Positions 6,289-13,344 of a stretch of DNA of 16,564 bases are shown one piece after another. The stretch's first letter is position 1. Each line of letters begins with the position of its first letter. Origin of the DNA: WRAI01 sp031549605. Lineage in GTDB: Bacteria > Bacillota > Clostridia > Oscillospirales > UBA929. Below the pieces are notes generated by a model. That model was not told the origin of the DNA. It saw only the letters and a list, made by a program, of their open reading frames with translations, and did not search any database. The position numbers were made by a program, and so were the translations under genes. The stretch is taken from assembly GCA_031549605.1 (NCBI GenBank), contig JAVBPM010000010.1, positions 1 through 16,564 of the forward strand. Reading direction: 5' to 3'.

Positions 6289-7470
6289 ATGCGTATTGTT
6301 GGTACTCGCGCGTACGGTATCCGCACCCCCATTGTCCGAGAGGGCGACAACCTGGTTGATCTTGTCTGCGACAGCTTGCAGCAGGCGGTTGACTCGGGTG
6401 AGATTTTGCTCAACAACGGCGACATTGTCAGCGTTACCGAGGCTGTTGTCGCGCGCTCGCAGGGCAACTATGCCACGACCGAGCAAATTGCCGCCGATGT
6501 CAAGCGCCACTTTCCCGACGGCGTGGTTGGCGTGGTCTTTCCCATACTCAGCCGCAACCGCTTTGCCATGCTGCTCAAGGGCATTGCCATGGGCGCCAAG
6601 CGCGTGATTGTGCAGCTGTCCTACCCTGCCGACGAGGTGGGCAACCAGCTGATTTCTTGGGAGGATGTCGACGACAAGGGTCTTAACCCCTACTCCGACT
6701 GCCTTGACGAAGCGCGCTATCGCGAGCTGTTTGGGCAGGACGTTGTGCACCGCTTTACCGGCATTGACTATGTGCGTTACTACAAGTCGCTGAGCGACAA
6801 TATTGACATTATTCTCTGCTCCGACCCCAAGAAAATTCTCGACTACACCAAGGACGTTATCGCTGCCGACATCCACACGCGCAAGCGCACCAAGCGCGCG
6901 TTGAAGGCGGCGGGCGCCCGTACGGTTATCGGCATGGACGACTTGCTGACCGCGCCGGTGGACGGCAGCGGCTTTAACGCCGACTACGGTCTGCTGGGCT
7001 CGAACAAGGCGAGCGAGGACCGCGTTAAGCTGTTTCCGCGCGACTGCGAGAGCTTTGTGGCGCAGTGTCAGGCGGCGCTGTTGCAGCGGTTTGGCAAGCA
7101 GATTGAGGTGCTGATTTACGGCGACGGCGGCTTTAAGGATCCGGTCGGCGGCATTTGGGAGCTGGCTGACCCGGTTGTCAGCCCCGCCTTCAGCGGCGGC
7201 CTGCGCGGCACGCCCAACGAGCTGAAGCTGAAGTATCTGGCCGACAACCAGTTTGCCGGCTTGGGCAAGGACGAGGCCAAGGCGGCCATTGAGGAGGCCA
7301 TTCGCGCCAAGGCGGGTCGTGACCAGATGGGCAAGATGGAGGCCGAGGGCACAACGCCGCGCCAGATTACCGACCTTTTGGGCTCGCTGTCCGACCTGAT
7401 TAGCGGCAGCGGCGACAAGGGTACGCCGGTTGTGTTGATTCAGGGCTATTTTGACAACTACGCCAGCTGA
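6289..7470 (+). CDS. CofE-like protein, coenzyme F420-0:L-glutamate ligase family
   Basis: A 393-residue protein of the CofE fold family (F420_ligase). True CofE adds glutamates to F420-0 using GTP. Many Clostridia carry this longer, highly conserved version without a known F420 pathway, so its substrate is uncertain. It opens with GTRAYGIRTPIVREGD, then has VSVTEAVVARSQGNYATTEQ (48-67) and VVFPILSRNRFA. Later come SGFNADYGLLGSNKASED, YGDGGFKDPVGG, ELADPVVSPAFSGG and the C-terminal SGSGDKGTPVVLIQGYFDNY. An AAAGGAG site lies six bases before the ATG at 6289. The gene stands alone, with its own promoter and a strong terminator at 7482-7514, and is divergent from rbgA. No other F420 gene is visible here. 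Family membership is strong; the reaction is open. Confidence 0.88.
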   Translation: MRIVGTRAYGIRTPIVREGDNLVDLVCDSLQQAVDSGEILLNNGDIVSVTEAVVARSQGNYATTEQIAADVKRHFPDGVVGVVFPILSRNRFAMLLKGIAMGAKRVIVQLSYPADEVGNQLISWEDVDDKGLNPYSDCLDEARYRELFGQDVVHRFTGIDYVRYYKSLSDNIDIILCSDPKKILDYTKDVIAADIHTRKRTKRALKAAGARTVIGMDDLLTAPVDGSGFNADYGLLGSNKASEDRVKLFPRDCESFVAQCQAALLQRFGKQIEVLIYGDGGFKDPVGGIWELADPVVSPAFSGGLRGTPNELKLKYLADNQFAGLGKDEAKAAIEEAIRAKAGRDQMGKMEAEGTTPRQITDLLGSLSDLISGSGDKGTPVVLIQGYFDNYAS

Positions 7471-7481
7471 AAATTGTATGT

Positions 7482-7514
7482 AAACTGCGGAGGCTACGGC
7501 CTCCGCAGTTTTTT
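7482..7514 (+). terminator. Strong intrinsic terminator after the CofE-like gene
   Basis: A 13-base perfect stem (7482-7494 with 7499-7511) closed by the loop TACG, giving a C(UACG)G tetraloop of the very stable UNCG type. A run of six T at 7509-7514 follows. It lies 11 bases after the stop codon. Confidence 0.92.
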
Positions 7515-7515
7515 G

Positions 7516-7544
7516 TTGTAATGCAGAGATTTATGTTGTATACT
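7516..7544 (+). promoter_or_regulatory. Promoter of the lipoprotein gene
   Basis: -35 TTGTAA (7516-7521), a 17-base spacer, and -10 TATACT (7539-7544). It begins directly after the T-run of the preceding terminator. The predicted start near 7551 leaves a leader of about 17 bases to the ATG at 7568 and makes the ATG at 7553 an unlikely start. Confidence 0.62.
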
Positions 7545-7567
7545 GTCTCGGTATGAAAGGGGTTGTT

Positions 7568-8908
7568 ATGTTGACTAGACGCATATTGTCCTACGCAATT
7601 TTGGTGCTCCTGCTGCTGGCGGGCTGCAAGGCCGAGACGCCGGTTTCAACCGCTGTAAGCGAGGCACCGTCGCCGTCACCCACCACTGCCAGCCAAAGCG
7701 CAACCGTCGCGCCGACAACGAGCCAGCCTGTTGAAACGGCGACGAGCACGCCCACCGTCACCGAGACGGCTACGCCCTCGACACCAGAGCCACCCGCGCC
7801 GACGGCGACGGTCGCCGCGACGGACGTGGTGGAGCCGACGCCGGAGACAGCGCCGGACGCCAACGAGGACATACCCCGTGCAACACCTGCCACGCCGGTC
7901 GCCAAGCCTACCAAGTGGGACAACACGAATTACTTCGTCGGCGACGATGGTTCTAGCAATAACGCTTTTTTCTATACGGTGGGGAGTAATGGCAAGGCGA
8001 AGGCGGTGTACAGGGTTGGAGAGTTTATCGACTTAAACCAGTTGACGTATTTAGGCGTCTGGCAAGGCGCGTTATACTTTGCAGATGATTTTGGTGTGGC
8101 ATACGTCAAGCTGGATGACCCGAAGAAAACACGGCACGCTTTGTGTGAGTTTTCGTTCGAGGATGAGAGAGCTTTCAGACAAATTTATGAAGGCGCTGTC
8201 TATGACGGGTATCTCTATTTCGGGTGGCAGAACTCCTACCGTATACACAACAAGGGGCTTTACCGCGCCTCATTAGATGGGCAAAGCTTTGATAACGCCG
8301 AGCTGGTTGTAGAGGATGCCTATGATATATATTGGAACAAGACATATGGCTTGCTCTACTATCTTGTCATAAACGACCTGCCAGAAACGCCCAGCCTTTT
8401 TGTTTACAACATGCAAACTAAACAGCGGCAGCTTGTTGCCGACAACGTGATTCCAATGGGCTATTGGTCGGCAGGTGCTTACTATGAGGCAAGTGACCAT
8501 GTGTTCTTTTATACGTCATTGCAGGAGGGTGGGCAGGAGACGCTGATGTTGTTTGATGTTCGGACAGCTGAATCCAAGATAATCGCCGCGCCGTATACAT
8601 TCGAGCACAACTCGATTGTCGATTTGTTTGCGTGCAGCGCCGATACCGTATTCTTTGCCGACGGCAGTAGTACGGTTTACCAGTATAAGAACGGCGTTGT
8701 TTCGGCGTTCTTTGAAGTGCCCGACGGTGGAAAGATCTTGTCGCTGCACCGCTACTACGATGACTGCATTTACATTATGGATGATAACCATGACAGTTCC
8801 AGGCTCTACTATTACATCATCAACGGCAAGCTGATTGAGGAAACCGAGCCGACTAAACACTTCATTACGGCAGAAGATGTCGGGTTGCCGCCCATTATTG
8901 ACTTCTAG
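7568..8908 (+). CDS. Secreted lipoprotein with Pro/Thr-rich stalk and predicted beta-propeller (DUF5050-like)
   Basis: 446 residues. Residues 1-20 form a lipoprotein signal: TRR, a hydrophobic core, then LAGC with the lipidated cysteine at 20. Residues 22-115 are a low-complexity Pro/Thr/Ser/Ala/Glu stalk that probably spans the cell wall. Residues 120-446 hold about seven degenerate blade-like units of the kind ALYFADD, GYLYFGWQ, GLLYYLV, HVFFYTS, TVFFADG, CIYIMDD, each followed by a turn and another strand. This suggests a beta-propeller resembling DUF5050 or NHL/YWTD-type proteins; ligand and partner are unknown. I moved the start from 7553 to the ATG at 7568. AAAGGGG sits five bases before it and the signal peptide then begins MLTRRI. 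The gene has its own promoter and terminator. Lipoprotein status is firm; the propeller is an inference. Confidence 0.85.
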   Translation: MLTRRILSYAILVLLLLAGCKAETPVSTAVSEAPSPSPTTASQSATVAPTTSQPVETATSTPTVTETATPSTPEPPAPTATVAATDVVEPTPETAPDANEDIPRATPATPVAKPTKWDNTNYFVGDDGSSNNAFFYTVGSNGKAKAVYRVGEFIDLNQLTYLGVWQGALYFADDFGVAYVKLDDPKKTRHALCEFSFEDERAFRQIYEGAVYDGYLYFGWQNSYRIHNKGLYRASLDGQSFDNAELVVEDAYDIYWNKTYGLLYYLVINDLPETPSLFVYNMQTKQRQLVADNVIPMGYWSAGAYYEASDHVFFYTSLQEGGQETLMLFDVRTAESKIIAAPYTFEHNSIVDLFACSADTVFFADGSSTVYQYKNGVVSAFFEVPDGGKILSLHRYYDDCIYIMDDNHDSSRLYYYIINGKLIEETEPTKHFITAEDVGLPPIIDF

Positions 8909-8917
8909 CGTGCACAC

Positions 8918-8955
8918 AACGGCGCTGCCTCCGTACGGAGGCAGCGCCGTTTGTT
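8918..8955 (+). terminator. Terminator: 34-base perfect palindrome
   Basis: 8918-8951 is a perfect inverted repeat: a 15-base stem (8918-8932 with 8937-8951) and the loop GTAC. It is followed on the plus strand by a short T-rich tail, TTTGTTATGTTT. It ends the lipoprotein transcript ten bases after its stop. The convergent histidine kinase gene stops at 8954, right beside the stem, so the hairpin may also stop that transcript, although its minus-strand tail is not U-rich. Confidence 0.75.
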
Positions 8956-10633
8956 ATGTTTCGATGTGTATCTTGTCCTTGGGCAGGTGCTTGAGCAGGC
9001 ACTGCCCCAGCTCGGACGCGACGATGGGCTTGGATAAGAAGCCGTCCAGCCCGTTGGCCAGAAACATCTCCTGTGCGCCGCTGACGGCGTTGGCGGTCAG
9101 CGCCACGATGGGAGTGTTGCCCTTGTCGCCGCCTAGCGCGCGGATGCGTTGGGTGGCTTCAATGCCGTCCATTTCGGGCATCATGTGGTCCATGAAAATC
9201 AGGTCGTAGCGCTTTTGCGCCGCTTTTTCAATGGCCTCGGCGCCGCTGTAGGCCTCGTCGGCGGTGATGCCGTAGTTTTCCAGCACCGACGCGGTGACCA
9301 CGACGTTGATGTCGATGTCGTCGACGACCAGCACGGTGGCTTGTGGCGCGGTGAAGGTGCAATCCTCTATCTCGGAGGTGGGCAGGTCTTCTTCGCGGCC
9401 GACCGTCAGCGGTAGCTTGATGGTGAAGCAGGAGCCGCTGCCGTAGGTGCTGGTCAGCGACACATCGCCCAGCATGAGGTGGCACAGCTGGCGCGTGATG
9501 GCCAGCCCCAGACCCGTGCCGACGACATTTTTGTTTTTGACCTTGTCGAGCTGCTCGAAGGCGGTGAACAGGCGCGGCACATCCTCTTGCTTGATGCCGA
9601 TGCCGGTGTCCTCGATGTCGAAGACAAAGACGCCGTCGGCGTCACGCGACGCGCGCAGTACCACCCTGCCCTCGCGCGTGTATTTGAGCGCGTTGGTCAG
9701 CAGGTTGGTCAGCACCTGTCGGATGCGCTTTTCGTCGCCATAGACGACGCGCGGCAGGTCGGGGTCGAACTGGCACTCGAAGGCGACAATGCTTTCGGAA
9801 AACAGGTTATCGAACATGGTTTTCAGGCTGTTGAGCAGTGCCGTCAGGCTGAAGAAGTCGTTGATGATGTCGAGTCGTTGCGCCTCGATTTTGGAGAAGT
9901 CGAGGATGTCGTTGATGAGGTTGAGCAGCGTTTGCGACGAGGCTTGGATGTTGTCGAGGTGCTCGGCCATTTTGCCGGTCGGGTTGAGCTTTTTCATCAT
10001 GTCGGACACGCCGATTATCGCGTTCATGGGCGTGCGAATCTCGTGCGACACGGTGGTTAAAAAGTCGGATTTGGCGTTGTTGGCGGCTTCGGCCAGCGCC
10101 TTGGCGCGCAACAGGTCGGACACGTCGTGCATCTGCACCAGCCAGCCCTCGGGCGTGCCGTCGTTGTCGAGCATGGGCGTGAAGCTGACGATGTAGTGGC
10201 GCGGCTGTTGGCTGCTGCCGACGGTCAGCTCGGCTTCAAACTCGCAGGTGGTGCGCCCGGCTGCGGCGTTGTCAAAGTGCTGCAACAGGCTTGTTAGCGC
10301 TTCATCGGGCAGAAATGCGGCAAAGACCTCGTCAAAGGTTTTGGTGTTAATCAGCCCAAGGCTGAGGATGTCGGCTTTTTTGAGAAAGGCGTCGGTGCAG
10401 TTGACAAACCGCCGGTCCTGATCGAGCAGAATGAGGATGTCGGGGCAGTTTTGCATCAGCAGGTTCATGTAGTTTTCCTGTCTGCTCTTTTCCTGCTTGA
10501 GAAGGGTACTGAGCTTGGTGTGTGCCATTTGGTTTTGGCTTGAGCGCTCAATCAGCTGCTCGAGTGTTGCGATTTGTCGCTTTAGCTTGCGGTTTTCCCG
10601 TTGCAGCTCGATGGCTTGCGCTGGCTCGTCCAC
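8954..10633 (-). CDS. Soluble PAS hybrid sensor histidine kinase with receiver domain
   Basis: 559 residues with no membrane segment, so a cytosolic sensor. Domain order: an N-terminal coiled coil (about 5-55), a PAS domain (about 56-172) and a HisKA dimerization/phosphoacceptor domain with H197 in SHEIRTPMNAIIG. The ATPase domain follows, with N box TNLLTNALKY (309-318), G1 DTGIG (342-346) and G2 GTGLG (372-376). Last is a C-terminal receiver (about 432-555) with D438/D439, phospho-acceptor D482 in FMDHMMPEMDG, T513 and K535. All catalytic residues are present. The start is GTG at 10631-10633, with AAAGGAGG eight bases upstream. It follows the FIST gene by 30 bases in one operon, so FIST is the likely signal input or partner. 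No separate response regulator is visible; output through an Hpt protein elsewhere or through the attached receiver is possible. Confidence 0.94.
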   Translation of the reverse strand: MDEPAQAIELQRENRKLKRQIATLEQLIERSSQNQMAHTKLSTLLKQEKSRQENYMNLLMQNCPDILILLDQDRRFVNCTDAFLKKADILSLGLINTKTFDEVFAAFLPDEALTSLLQHFDNAAAGRTTCEFEAELTVGSSQQPRHYIVSFTPMLDNDGTPEGWLVQMHDVSDLLRAKALAEAANNAKSDFLTTVSHEIRTPMNAIIGVSDMMKKLNPTGKMAEHLDNIQASSQTLLNLINDILDFSKIEAQRLDIINDFFSLTALLNSLKTMFDNLFSESIVAFECQFDPDLPRVVYGDEKRIRQVLTNLLTNALKYTREGRVVLRASRDADGVFVFDIEDTGIGIKQEDVPRLFTAFEQLDKVKNKNVVGTGLGLAITRQLCHLMLGDVSLTSTYGSGSCFTIKLPLTVGREEDLPTSEIEDCTFTAPQATVLVVDDIDINVVVTASVLENYGITADEAYSGAEAIEKAAQKRYDLIFMDHMMPEMDGIEATQRIRALGGDKGNTPIVALTANAVSGAQEMFLANGLDGFLSKPIVASELGQCLLKHLPKDKIHIET

Positions 10634-10663
10634 ACGTCTCCCCTCCTTTCTTGCGCCGCTGCG

Positions 10664-11812
10664 TTACAACGCGCAGACGATAATGGTGTCGTTGTGAAAG
10701 CGGTTTCTCAGATTGCCCTCGCTGTCGGCCAGCGGGCAGACCTCGCCGCCCGAATAGGTGATTTGAAACGGCGTGTCGGTCAGGCTTTTTTCAAAGAGCG
10801 ACAGTTCGTCTTCGGTTTTGACGCCCAGTGCGTAGTTGCGTCCGATGCAGGAGAACGAAAGCAGCGCGTCAAACGGTGCGGCGGCGACCGCCTCGTCGAG
10901 CACCATGCGCGTGGTGTCCATGACCTCGGTGTAGTCAATGGAGCCAATCGACAGCGTGGCGTTGACCGGCATACTGGCGCCGCACACGGCGTAGCCCTCG
11001 GGCGTTTGGGCGAAAATCGCGCGCACCATGGGCTTGGTGCCGTCGTTGAGGTCGACGATAAAGGGTATGGTGCTGGGTCCTTCGATTTGCCCGTCACGGG
11101 TCAGGCCGAGCGACGTCATGTATTCGATGACGGGCTGGCCGTTGACCTGCTTGAGCAGGTTGTTGTCCGAATCGGTGATGATGGCCTGCTGCTTCATGGC
11201 CTTGTCAATGGCCAGCGAGGCAATCATAAAGCGCGGCTGCACCGCACCGGCGAACACTACGCTGACCATACAGTCGGCGTAGGCGTTGCCGTTGAAAATC
11301 GTGCGGCTGGCGCTGTAGTCGGTGGTGTGGTCGACGGCCAGCGTGCCGAACACGGGTAGATTGAGCGCGTTGTCGAGCGCTGACAGAAAGACCTCGCCGC
11401 CGACGTTGTAGAGCAGCGGCATGAAGGCGAGCATAAACACGGGCGGCGTGGTCAGCTCGGCCAGCGAGCTGTCGACCAGCGCCTGCACCGGCGCGATTTG
11501 CTCGGACGCCAGCGAGGACGAGACGACTGCGGAAAACTCGACGTCGTCGGAGGTCAGCACCATCAGCGTCAGGTCGAGGTGGCCGCACGCGCCGTTGGTG
11601 CCGCAGCCCATGCTGGTGCAGCCGACGACGTCAAAGGGTAGCTTGTCGCACAGCGCCGCGACGACGCCTGAGTCTATGTATTCGGCATAGCAGGTTAGGA
11701 TACCGATGCTGTTTTTTTGGAGATTGGTCAGGTTCAGCTGCGCCAGCAGCTCGGACACCGCCAGCTCGGCGTCGTCAATTTCGCGGGTGTAGGCGGTTTG
11801 GGCTTTAATCAT
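10664..11812 (-). CDS. FIST domain sensory protein (FIST_N plus FIST_C)
   Basis: 382 residues. FIST domains are proposed small-ligand sensors, found with kinases, cyclases and chemotaxis receptors. The opening SIGILTCYAEYIDSG (about 35-49) and VVGCTSMGCG (62-71) fit the FIST_N pattern, in which a conserved glycine-rich turn precedes a cysteine/serine segment. FIST_C covers about 236-370 and ends with a GGEVCPL segment and a conserved NRFHNDTIIV tail. There is no signal peptide or transmembrane helix. I chose the ATG at 11810-11812: AGGAGG lies seven bases upstream, and the longer start at 11860 falls inside the promoter. It is the first gene of the FIST-kinase operon, 30 bases before the kinase. 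As a stand-alone FIST protein it probably passes the signal to the kinase by direct contact; this is inference. Confidence 0.88.
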   Translation of the reverse strand: MIKAQTAYTREIDDAELAVSELLAQLNLTNLQKNSIGILTCYAEYIDSGVVAALCDKLPFDVVGCTSMGCGTNGACGHLDLTLMVLTSDDVEFSAVVSSSLASEQIAPVQALVDSSLAELTTPPVFMLAFMPLLYNVGGEVFLSALDNALNLPVFGTLAVDHTTDYSASRTIFNGNAYADCMVSVVFAGAVQPRFMIASLAIDKAMKQQAIITDSDNNLLKQVNGQPVIEYMTSLGLTRDGQIEGPSTIPFIVDLNDGTKPMVRAIFAQTPEGYAVCGASMPVNATLSIGSIDYTEVMDTTRMVLDEAVAAAPFDALLSFSCIGRNYALGVKTEDELSLFEKSLTDTPFQITYSGGEVCPLADSEGNLRNRFHNDTIIVCAL

Positions 11813-11850
11813 GGTGGTTCCTCCTGTCGTGTGGCGATGTATTTGCCTCC

Positions 11851-11879
11851 AGTGTAGCATTGATTGGTCGTAGCGTCAA
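11851..11879 (-). promoter_or_regulatory. Promoter of the FIST-kinase operon
   Basis: On the minus strand, -35 TTGACG (11874-11879), a 17-base spacer, and -10 TACACT (11851-11856) preceded by TGC (extended -10). The predicted start is near 11844, leaving a leader of about 32 bases. Its -35 is two bases from that of the divergent promoter 11882-11910. Confidence 0.74.
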
Positions 11880-11881
11880 TC

Positions 11882-11910
11882 TTTACACTGTGGCCGGGGT
11901 GTGGTATATT
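11882..11910 (+). promoter_or_regulatory. Promoter of the divergent membrane-protein pair
   Basis: -35 TTTACA (11882-11887), a 17-base spacer, and -10 TATATT (11905-11910) preceded by TGG (extended -10). Transcription should start near 11917, so the mRNA would begin almost at its ribosome-binding site AAAGAGG (11917-11923). Any start codon before that, such as the one at 11860, is excluded. Confidence 0.72.
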
Positions 11911-11925
11911 ATTCTAAAAGAGGTG

Positions 11926-12672
11926 ATGGCATTGCAGTATCATAGCTGGCATGGAATCTTGCAAATAAGTGTGCCGGTGCTGCTGTTGGCGGCGCTGGTG
12001 GGTTGTTTTATACGCGCGAAGGGCTGGAAGCGGCGCAAGTCGTTTGTGGCGCTGTGGCTTGTGGTGCTGGTGGTCATGATGGCGGCAGTGACGCTTGTGG
12101 CGATAGAGCGCTATGAGCTTGAAGAGGCTCATTATGACAGTCTGAGCTACCACATTGACGGTCCCAATATGGAGTCGATGCGGTGGGAGGTCAACGGGCA
12201 TATGGATGCCTATGAAGCGCTGCTCGACTTGCTGATGCTGGCGCAGCTGCTGTTTGTGGTGCTGATGGCGACCAAGGCGTGTCTGCGCGAGATGACGGGC
12301 CGCGTGTGCCGGTGGCTGGGCACGGGCGTGCTGGCGCTGTGCTTGGGCGCTATGGCGTTACAGATTGTGCAAATGAAGGAGCTGCTACCCGGCTTGGCGG
12401 CGTGGCGCACGATGCTGATGCCGGTTGTCCTATTGCTGCCGTTGTACTGGCTGTTTGTCAGCGTGGTCAGCGAGGACGGTGACAAACGCGCGTGGTATAT
12501 TGTTTCGGCGGCGCTGAGCCTTGTGTTGTTGGGCGTGCTGCTGGTATTTAGTCTGATTCAGGCGTCGTATGGTGACGAGATCGTGGTGATGCTGCTCTAT
12601 GCCCTGCCCTGTATGGCGCTGGTTGGCTATGAAATGCGGCAGTCGACAGCGGCGCTGGTGAGACGCGGATAG
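11926..12672 (+). CDS. Multi-pass membrane protein of unknown function
   Basis: I do not recognise the family. The protein is 248 residues with about seven hydrophobic segments, near 10-29, 40-60, 97-116, 130-149, 162-181, 190-211 and 217-235. An acidic, tyrosine-containing loop at 61-96 lies between the second and third segments. A basic loop (residues 30-39, GWKRRK) after the first suggests that side faces the cytoplasm. Start choice: ATG 11926 is only two bases after AAAGAGG, while the in-frame TTG at 11932 has an ideal eight-base spacing and may be the true start, two codons shorter. The longer ATG at 11860 lies in the FIST promoter and is rejected. The base composition is GC-rich like the rest of the window. 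It sits eight bases before the DUF998 gene. Confidence 0.75.
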   Translation: MALQYHSWHGILQISVPVLLLAALVGCFIRAKGWKRRKSFVALWLVVLVVMMAAVTLVAIERYELEEAHYDSLSYHIDGPNMESMRWEVNGHMDAYEALLDLLMLAQLLFVVLMATKACLREMTGRVCRWLGTGVLALCLGAMALQIVQMKELLPGLAAWRTMLMPVVLLLPLYWLFVSVVSEDGDKRAWYIVSAALSLVLLGVLLVFSLIQASYGDEIVVMLLYALPCMALVGYEMRQSTAALVRRG

Positions 12673-12680
12673 GCGCTTTT

Positions 12681-13331
12681 ATGAAGTCTATTAGATGGCT
12701 TATGCCACTTGGCATGATCAGTGCGATTGCTTACTTCGCACATGTGTTTGTTGGGCAAATCCTTTGGGAAGGATACAATCCAATTACCACTGATATTAGC
12801 TCTTTGACAGCGGTTGGTGCTCCTAATAAAGAGTTATTGAACATTTTTACAACTATTTACGGCATATGCTTTTTACTTTTTATCATAGGCATGGTGGCAA
12901 AAGCATTTAAGGAGTATCATCTCATTACCAGAATTGGATATGTGATTTTTCTGGTTATGGCGATAACAACCGTGGTGGGCTATAGATTGTTTCCGCTTAC
13001 AGGCGACAAAACGGTTATGAACTTTCAAAATACGATGCATATTGTAGTTACCGTTATTGTAGTGTTTACCACCATTTCTTCTTTTTTCTTTATTGGTTTT
13101 GGATATCTAAAGAAGGAGAAACTAAAACCTTTGGGCATAATATGTCTCATAATGGCTGTGTTTTTGACTCTATGCGGGGCGCTTAACCCAATTGGTATGG
13201 CACAGGAGTGGAATATTTTAGGGTTAACTGAAAGACTGGTTATCTTTCCGTTGCAGGCATTTGTTTTCTTTCTGTCGTTCATCTACACAAGCAGCAACAA
13301 ATTGGTCCAAATATATAGCGGTACAGAATAA
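12681..13331 (+). CDS. DUF998 family membrane protein, AT-rich, probably horizontally acquired
   Basis: 216 residues with about six transmembrane segments (near 6-27, 52-72, 82-101, 118-141, 150-168, 184-203). The loop NPITTDISSLTAVGAPNKEL after the first segment is the conserved DUF998 region (Asp/Ser-Leu then Ala-x-Asn). Function is unknown. Its composition is unlike its neighbours: the 60 bases from 12841 contain 19 G or C, against 43 in the 60 bases from 12301 in the gene just upstream. Codons are AT-ending and Lys/Ile/Phe-rich. The ribosome-binding site is weak, so translation may depend on the upstream gene eight bases away. The gene is intact and followed by a strong hairpin at 13345-13387. 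Transfer from a lower-GC Firmicute is the simplest reading. Confidence 0.85.
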   Translation: MKSIRWLMPLGMISAIAYFAHVFVGQILWEGYNPITTDISSLTAVGAPNKELLNIFTTIYGICFLLFIIGMVAKAFKEYHLITRIGYVIFLVMAITTVVGYRLFPLTGDKTVMNFQNTMHIVVTVIVVFTTISSFFFIGFGYLKKEKLKPLGIICLIMAVFLTLCGALNPIGMAQEWNILGLTERLVIFPLQAFVFFLSFIYTSSNKLVQIYSGTE

Positions 13332-13344
13332 GCAGTATACGCGA

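Noticed and set aside
6139..6876. Minus-strand 245-codon frame opposite the CofE-like gene and across the rbgA promoter region
   Set aside because: It runs through two good divergent promoters and lies opposite a strongly conserved protein; its composition fits an antisense shadow.
7553..7567. ATG at 7553 as lipoprotein start
   Set aside because: It would fall within two or three bases of the predicted transcription start, and the AAAGGGG site sits between it and the better ATG at 7568.
7630..7915. Possible tandem repeat in the Pro/Thr-rich coding stretch
   Set aside because: The translation is low in complexity but no fixed repeat unit recurs; it is a stalk composition bias, not a DNA repeat.
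8516..8917. Minus-strand 133-codon frame opposite the end of the lipoprotein gene
   Set aside because: It would begin inside the palindromic terminator and has no family resemblance; the lipoprotein frame has a clear lipobox and repeats.
11813..11860. Upstream ATG at 11860 (minus strand) as the FIST start, and plus-strand ATG 11860 for the membrane gene
   Set aside because: Both lie within or upstream of the promoter elements for their own transcript, and strong ribosome-binding sites support the later starts.
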